NCBI GenBank assembly: GCA_005880615.1
Contig: VBID01000145.1
Coordinates: forward strand, 1-43,882
Length of the DNA: 43,882 nucleotides
Direction: 5' to 3'
Source of the DNA: Chloroflexota bacterium
GTDB taxonomy: Bacteria; Chloroflexota; Dormibacteria; CF-121
Shown here one piece after another: positions 40,985 through 43,882 of this stretch. The stretch's first letter is position 1. The number at the start of each line of letters is the position of its first letter. Position numbers and translations under genes: made by a program. The notes beneath the pieces were generated by a model that saw only the letters and a program-made list of their open reading frames with translations, made no database searches and had not been told where the DNA came from.

Positions 40985-41998
40985 ATGCCCTCCCCGGCAC
41001 CGCAGGCCGAGTTGTGCCCCGATGCGAACGCGGGGATTGAGCCGCCGCTGCGGGCCTCGATCTGCATTCCCACTCGCAACCGCGCCCGACTCTTGCGGGA
41101 AACCCTGGAAAGCCTGGATCGGCAATCGGTGGCGGCAGACCGGCTGCAGGTCGTCGTCGGCGACGACGGTTCGAACGACGGCACCATCGACATGCTCCGA
41201 CGGCTTCAGCCATCCTATGAGCTGAAGTGGACGCGGCTCCACGGCCAGGGCAGCGGCGCCGCCCGCAACGCAGCCGCCCGCCTCGCCGATCACGAAGTGT
41301 TGATCTTTCTGGACGACGATCAAATCACCACCCCGGACCTGGTGGCGGCCCACCTGGAGGTCCACGAGCGCGACGCCGCAGTCGTCGTCCAGGGCGACTA
41401 TCCGCTGGCCGCCGGCTGGGACTTAGGGGGCGCTTCGCTGATCTTCGAACGGTCCCGCCGGCGCTCCCGGGGCCCGGCCAATCCCACTGCGGATGTTGCC
41501 TTCCGCCTGTGGGGGGCCAACTTCTCCGTTCGTCGGGAGATGTGGGCGCAGGTCGGAGGGTTCGATGAGCGCCTGCCTCGGAGCCAGGACCTGGAGTTTG
41601 GCTTGCGGCTGGCGGACCTGGGCCTGTCCATGATGGTCGAACCCCGGGCGCTGTCGCACCACCTTCACGCCGTCAGCGCGGCCGGGTTCCGGCGTCAGTG
41701 CCTCGATGAGGGTCGTTGCATGGTCAGGATTTCGCGAAAGCGCGGGGTCCCGGTTGAGTCGCTCCTGGACGGCCCGATCAGCCGGCCCGTCGACCGGCTG
41801 CTGGGAAGCATCTGGGTTCACTTCCCGGCGTGGGCCGACGGCCTGGGCCGCTCGCTGGGCGGCGCGCTCTGGATCGCCGACCGCGTCCGGCTTCGCCCGG
41901 CCCAGCTGTTTGCCTCCCGTCTCATTCGCCGCTATCACGAACTGGGCGGGATCGCCCTGGAGACGGCTGCGCCGGTGGGCGCCATGGTCCCCGGCTAG
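40985..41998 (+). CDS. Family 2 glycosyltransferase
   Basis: A 337-residue GT-A enzyme paralogous to the one at 23707. It shows SICIPTRNRARLL (residues 29-41), VGDDGSNDGTIDML, the metal-binding LIFLDDDQITT, WGANFSVRREMW and the catalytic SQDLEFGLRL, where the usual ED is QD-LE. ATG 40985 is chosen; the frame extends to 40850 but those residues do not resemble the paralogue's start. It opens an operon with a methyltransferase (16-base gap) and an acyltransferase (1-base gap). It probably adds a second sugar of the repeat unit. Confidence 0.9.
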   Translation: MPSPAPQAELCPDANAGIEPPLRASICIPTRNRARLLRETLESLDRQSVAADRLQVVVGDDGSNDGTIDMLRRLQPSYELKWTRLHGQGSGAARNAAARLADHEVLIFLDDDQITTPDLVAAHLEVHERDAAVVVQGDYPLAAGWDLGGASLIFERSRRRSRGPANPTADVAFRLWGANFSVRREMWAQVGGFDERLPRSQDLEFGLRLADLGLSMMVEPRALSHHLHAVSAAGFRRQCLDEGRCMVRISRKRGVPVESLLDGPISRPVDRLLGSIWVHFPAWADGLGRSLGGALWIADRVRLRPAQLFASRLIRRYHELGGIALETAAPVGAMVPG

Positions 41999-42014
41999 GG
42001 ATGGCGTGCCGGCC

Positions 42015-42848
42015 ATGAGTGCTACACCGCCTGTGGAGTGGGGCCAGCGAGTGGAGCGCCTCTTCGAAGCCGACGCCGACTTCTGGAATGACGTCTACGG
42101 CGGGGCCGACGTCTTCAGCGCGGTCATCCAGCGCCGTCATGCCACGGCCGCGGGCTGGGTCGACCAGCTCTCCCTGGCTCCGACGGTGCCCGTACTGGAG
42201 ATCGGGTGTGGCGCCGGCGCCCTGGCGGTGGAGCTGGCGCAGCGACCCATGACCGTCTGTGCGGTCGACTCGGTGCATGCTATGGTGGCCCTGACCCGGC
42301 GGCGGGCGGCGGCGGCGGGCGTCCAGCAGCACCTGCAAGTCGACCTGGGTGACACCCACGCGCTCGAATTCGCAGACTCGACGTTCGGGCTGGTCATTGC
42401 CCTGGGCGTGCTTCCCTGGCTGCACTCGCCCGCCAGGGCGGTATATGAGATGGCGCGGGTGCTGAAGCCCGGCGGATGGCTGATCGTGAGCGCCGACAAC
42501 CGCGATTGCCTGGTCGACCGACTGGACCCCGTGCGCAACCCGCTGCTCGCGCCGATCAAGCGCGCCGTGAAGCGGGCGCTGAAGAGGCCCGACCCGCCCG
42601 CGGCCTGGGTGCCTCGTGGCGACCGTCGACGAGATACCGACCAGATGCTCGCCGGCGCCGGATTCCGAAAGATCCGCGGCCTGACCTGCGGGTTCGGTCC
42701 GCTGACGCTCTTCCACCGGCGCGTGGTGCCCCACCGGCTGGGGGCCGCGCTGGAGCGGGGCTGCCAGAGGCTGGCCGAACGGGGCGTGCCCTGGATCCGG
42801 TCGGCGGGATGGCACTACATGGTGCTGGCGCGAAAGGAGCACGCGTAG
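42015..42848 (+). CDS. Class I SAM-dependent methyltransferase
   Basis: A 277-residue protein. Motif I is VLEIGCGAGALAVEL (about residues 60-73), followed by VCAVDSVHAMVAL, the FGLVIALGVLPWLHSP stretch and LKPGGWLIVSADN. This is the Methyltransf_11 pattern. A basic segment (KRAVKRALKRP) follows and may hold the protein near the membrane. It lies between the GT2 and the acyltransferase in one operon. Its target, a sugar hydroxyl or a lipid, is not visible from sequence. Confidence 0.85.
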   Translation: MSATPPVEWGQRVERLFEADADFWNDVYGGADVFSAVIQRRHATAAGWVDQLSLAPTVPVLEIGCGAGALAVELAQRPMTVCAVDSVHAMVALTRRRAAAAGVQQHLQVDLGDTHALEFADSTFGLVIALGVLPWLHSPARAVYEMARVLKPGGWLIVSADNRDCLVDRLDPVRNPLLAPIKRAVKRALKRPDPPAAWVPRGDRRRDTDQMLAGAGFRKIRGLTCGFGPLTLFHRRVVPHRLGAALERGCQRLAERGVPWIRSAGWHYMVLARKEHA

Positions 42849-42849
42849 G

Positions 42850-43470
42850 ATGGCCGACCAGGTCATGATTCACCCGACCGCGGAGGTTTCCCCGCAGGCC
42901 ACGGTGGGGGACGGCACGCGGGTCTGGAACGAGGCGCAGATCAGGGCTGGCGCGCGGGTCGGACGGGACTGCATCCTGGCCAAGGGGGTGTATGTCGACG
43001 CGGACGTCGTCATCGCCGACCGGGTCAAACTGGAAAACCGGGTCTCCGTTTTTCGGGGCGCCCACCTGGAGTCCGGGGTGTTTGTGGGGCCGCATTCCTG
43101 CCTGCTGAATGACAAGCGCCCGCGAGCCACCACTCCGGCAGGCGAACTCAAACGAGAGGACGATTGGACGGTCAGCGGCGTGACCGTGGCCGAGGGCGCG
43201 TCGATTGGGGGCGGCTGCACGGTCCTGCCCGGCGTCTCCATCGGGCGCTTTGCCATGGTGGGCGCCGGCGCGGTGGTGACTAAAGACGTCCCGGACCACG
43301 GCCTCGTCATCGGAAACCCCGCCCGGCTGGTCGGCTATGTCTGCGAGTGCGGCGGACGCTTGCTCCCGGACGGCAGCTGCCCGGCCTGCGGACGGCGGCA
43401 TTCGCTGGGCGGCCAGCCAGGCCCGATTCGGGCTACGTCCGCGACACCGGTTTCACGTAGCTCTCGATGA
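42850..43470 (+). CDS. Hexapeptide-repeat N-acyltransferase (WbpD-like)
   Basis: A 206-residue left-handed beta-helix protein. Hexapeptide turns such as VGDGTRVWNEAQIRAGARVG and IGGGCTVLPGVSIG run through residues 18-155, with KLENRVSVFRGAHLESGVFVGP in the middle. The helix closes with VIGNPARLVGYVC and a small Cys-rich tail (CECGGRL, CPACGRR). The pattern is like WbpD/WlbB, which N-acetylate UDP-linked 3-amino uronic sugars. It starts one base after the methyltransferase. It converges on the next GH5 gene, sharing its last 38 bases. A role after the DegT aminotransferase at 15267 is inferred. Confidence 0.87.
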   Translation: MADQVMIHPTAEVSPQATVGDGTRVWNEAQIRAGARVGRDCILAKGVYVDADVVIADRVKLENRVSVFRGAHLESGVFVGPHSCLLNDKRPRATTPAGELKREDDWTVSGVTVAEGASIGGGCTVLPGVSIGRFAMVGAGAVVTKDVPDHGLVIGNPARLVGYVCECGGRLLPDGSCPACGRRHSLGGQPGPIRATSATPVSRSSR

Positions 43471-43882
43471 AGGTCTGACCCCAGCCATTCCATCCCCCCG
43501 TAGCGGGATCGGTCATGGTATTGGTATCGCTCCAGGCGTCGACGAACGCGATGCAGCCGGCGCCGCCTCGATAGCGCACCCAGTCGGTGACATACGCCAA
43601 GAATCCCTGGCTCCAGGTCAGCGGGCTGACCGGCGGGTTCTGGGTGCCGACCTCATCCACGATCACCGGCACGGATCGCGCCAGGTCGCCCCAGAGGTGG
43701 TCGGCCTCGGCGCGCTGGGAGGCATCCCAGGTGGTCGCGCCCGCCCCGTACCGGTGGGCGCCGTAGATCAGGTTGGCGTCACCGAGTGGGAACGCCGGGA
43801 TCTGGGAGCAATCCCATGACCAGCCGATGCAGTTGACCACGATGGGCCCCGTGTACCCGGCGCCGCGCAGGGTCCGGACGTA
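43433..43882 (-). CDS. GH5-type glycosidase, C-terminal part (cut by the window edge)
   Basis: The last 149 residues of a secreted-type glycosidase, open to the right edge of the window. It matches the C-terminal half of the enzyme at 36397: IVVNCIGWSWDCSQI, YGAHRYGAG, VIVDEVGTQN (nucleophile Glu) and a GWGQTFIES ending. The acid/base residue would lie outside the window. It converges on the acyltransferase with a 38-base overlap. With the three other GH5 genes it shows expansion of this family in the locus. Confidence 0.83.
   Translation of the reverse strand, partial: YVRTLRGAGYTGPIVVNCIGWSWDCSQIPAFPLGDANLIYGAHRYGAGATTWDASQRAEADHLWGDLARSVPVIVDEVGTQNPPVSPLTWSQGFLAYVTDWVRYRGGAGCIAFVDAWSDTNTMTDPATGGWNGWGQTFIESYVKPVSRT

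Noticed and set aside
40314-41225. A plus-strand frame with Gly/Val repeats opposite the PT linker
   Set aside because: It is the complement of the PT-repeat linker of the GH5 gene and mirrors its 30-base units; no ribosome site or homology-like sequence.
1-43882. Search for tRNA, rRNA, insertion sequences, integrases and attachment sites
   Set aside because: No such gene, no terminal inverted repeats and no target duplications were recognised by eye.

Overview
The window is G+C-rich (about two thirds by eye) with dense, overlapping genes, many GTG starts and many 1-4 base stop/start overlaps. It contains no tRNA, rRNA, CRISPR array, transposase or integrase that I can recognise. The protein types suggest a soil or sediment bacterium of the Chloroflexota/Dormibacterota kind: secreted proteins with a dimethylformamidase-beta-like domain and Ig modules, PT-rich linkers on glycosidases, NarL-type regulators and a Wzx/Wzy polysaccharide pathway. 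That placement is inference; no marker gene is present.

Left part (1-8.8 kb), housekeeping and signalling. A histidine kinase lies directly upstream of malate synthase A (minus strand). Divergent to them is a small membrane protein with AzlCD, a branched-chain amino acid exporter pair. A D,D-carboxypeptidase/DUF421 pair follows, then a GAF histidine kinase overlapping a LuxR-type regulator whose receiver has lost its phosphorylation residues.

Middle and right part (8.9-43.9 kb), a large exopolysaccharide (EPS) locus. Synthesis genes include an initiating sugar-phosphate transferase, two GT2 enzymes each paired with a methyltransferase, a GT4/deacetylase fusion, a second GT-B transferase, a GT-C membrane transferase, a Wzz-like co-polymerase, a Wzx flippase, a Wzy-like polymerase, an acyltransferase-3, an ATP-grasp protein, an FAD oxidoreductase and further methyltransferases. 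Three separated genes (DegT aminotransferase, Gfo/Idh dehydrogenase, hexapeptide acyltransferase) resemble the enzymes that make diacetamido-uronic sugar nucleotides. Interleaved on the minus strand are secreted proteins: two DMFase-beta-like Ig proteins and four GH5-type glycosidases (one cut by the window edge). Two NarL-type response regulators sit inside the locus.

The strongest unexplained signal is a short half-site, GGGAC/GTCCC, usually paired as an inverted repeat. It recurs in the gaps in front of the kinase/regulator operon, both DMFase-like genes, the methyltransferase/FAD divergent pair, the sugar transferase/Gfo divergent pair, a response regulator, one GH5 gene and a GT2 operon. 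I read it as a candidate operator that ties synthesis, secreted hydrolases and regulators into one regulon; no regulator can be assigned from sequence alone.
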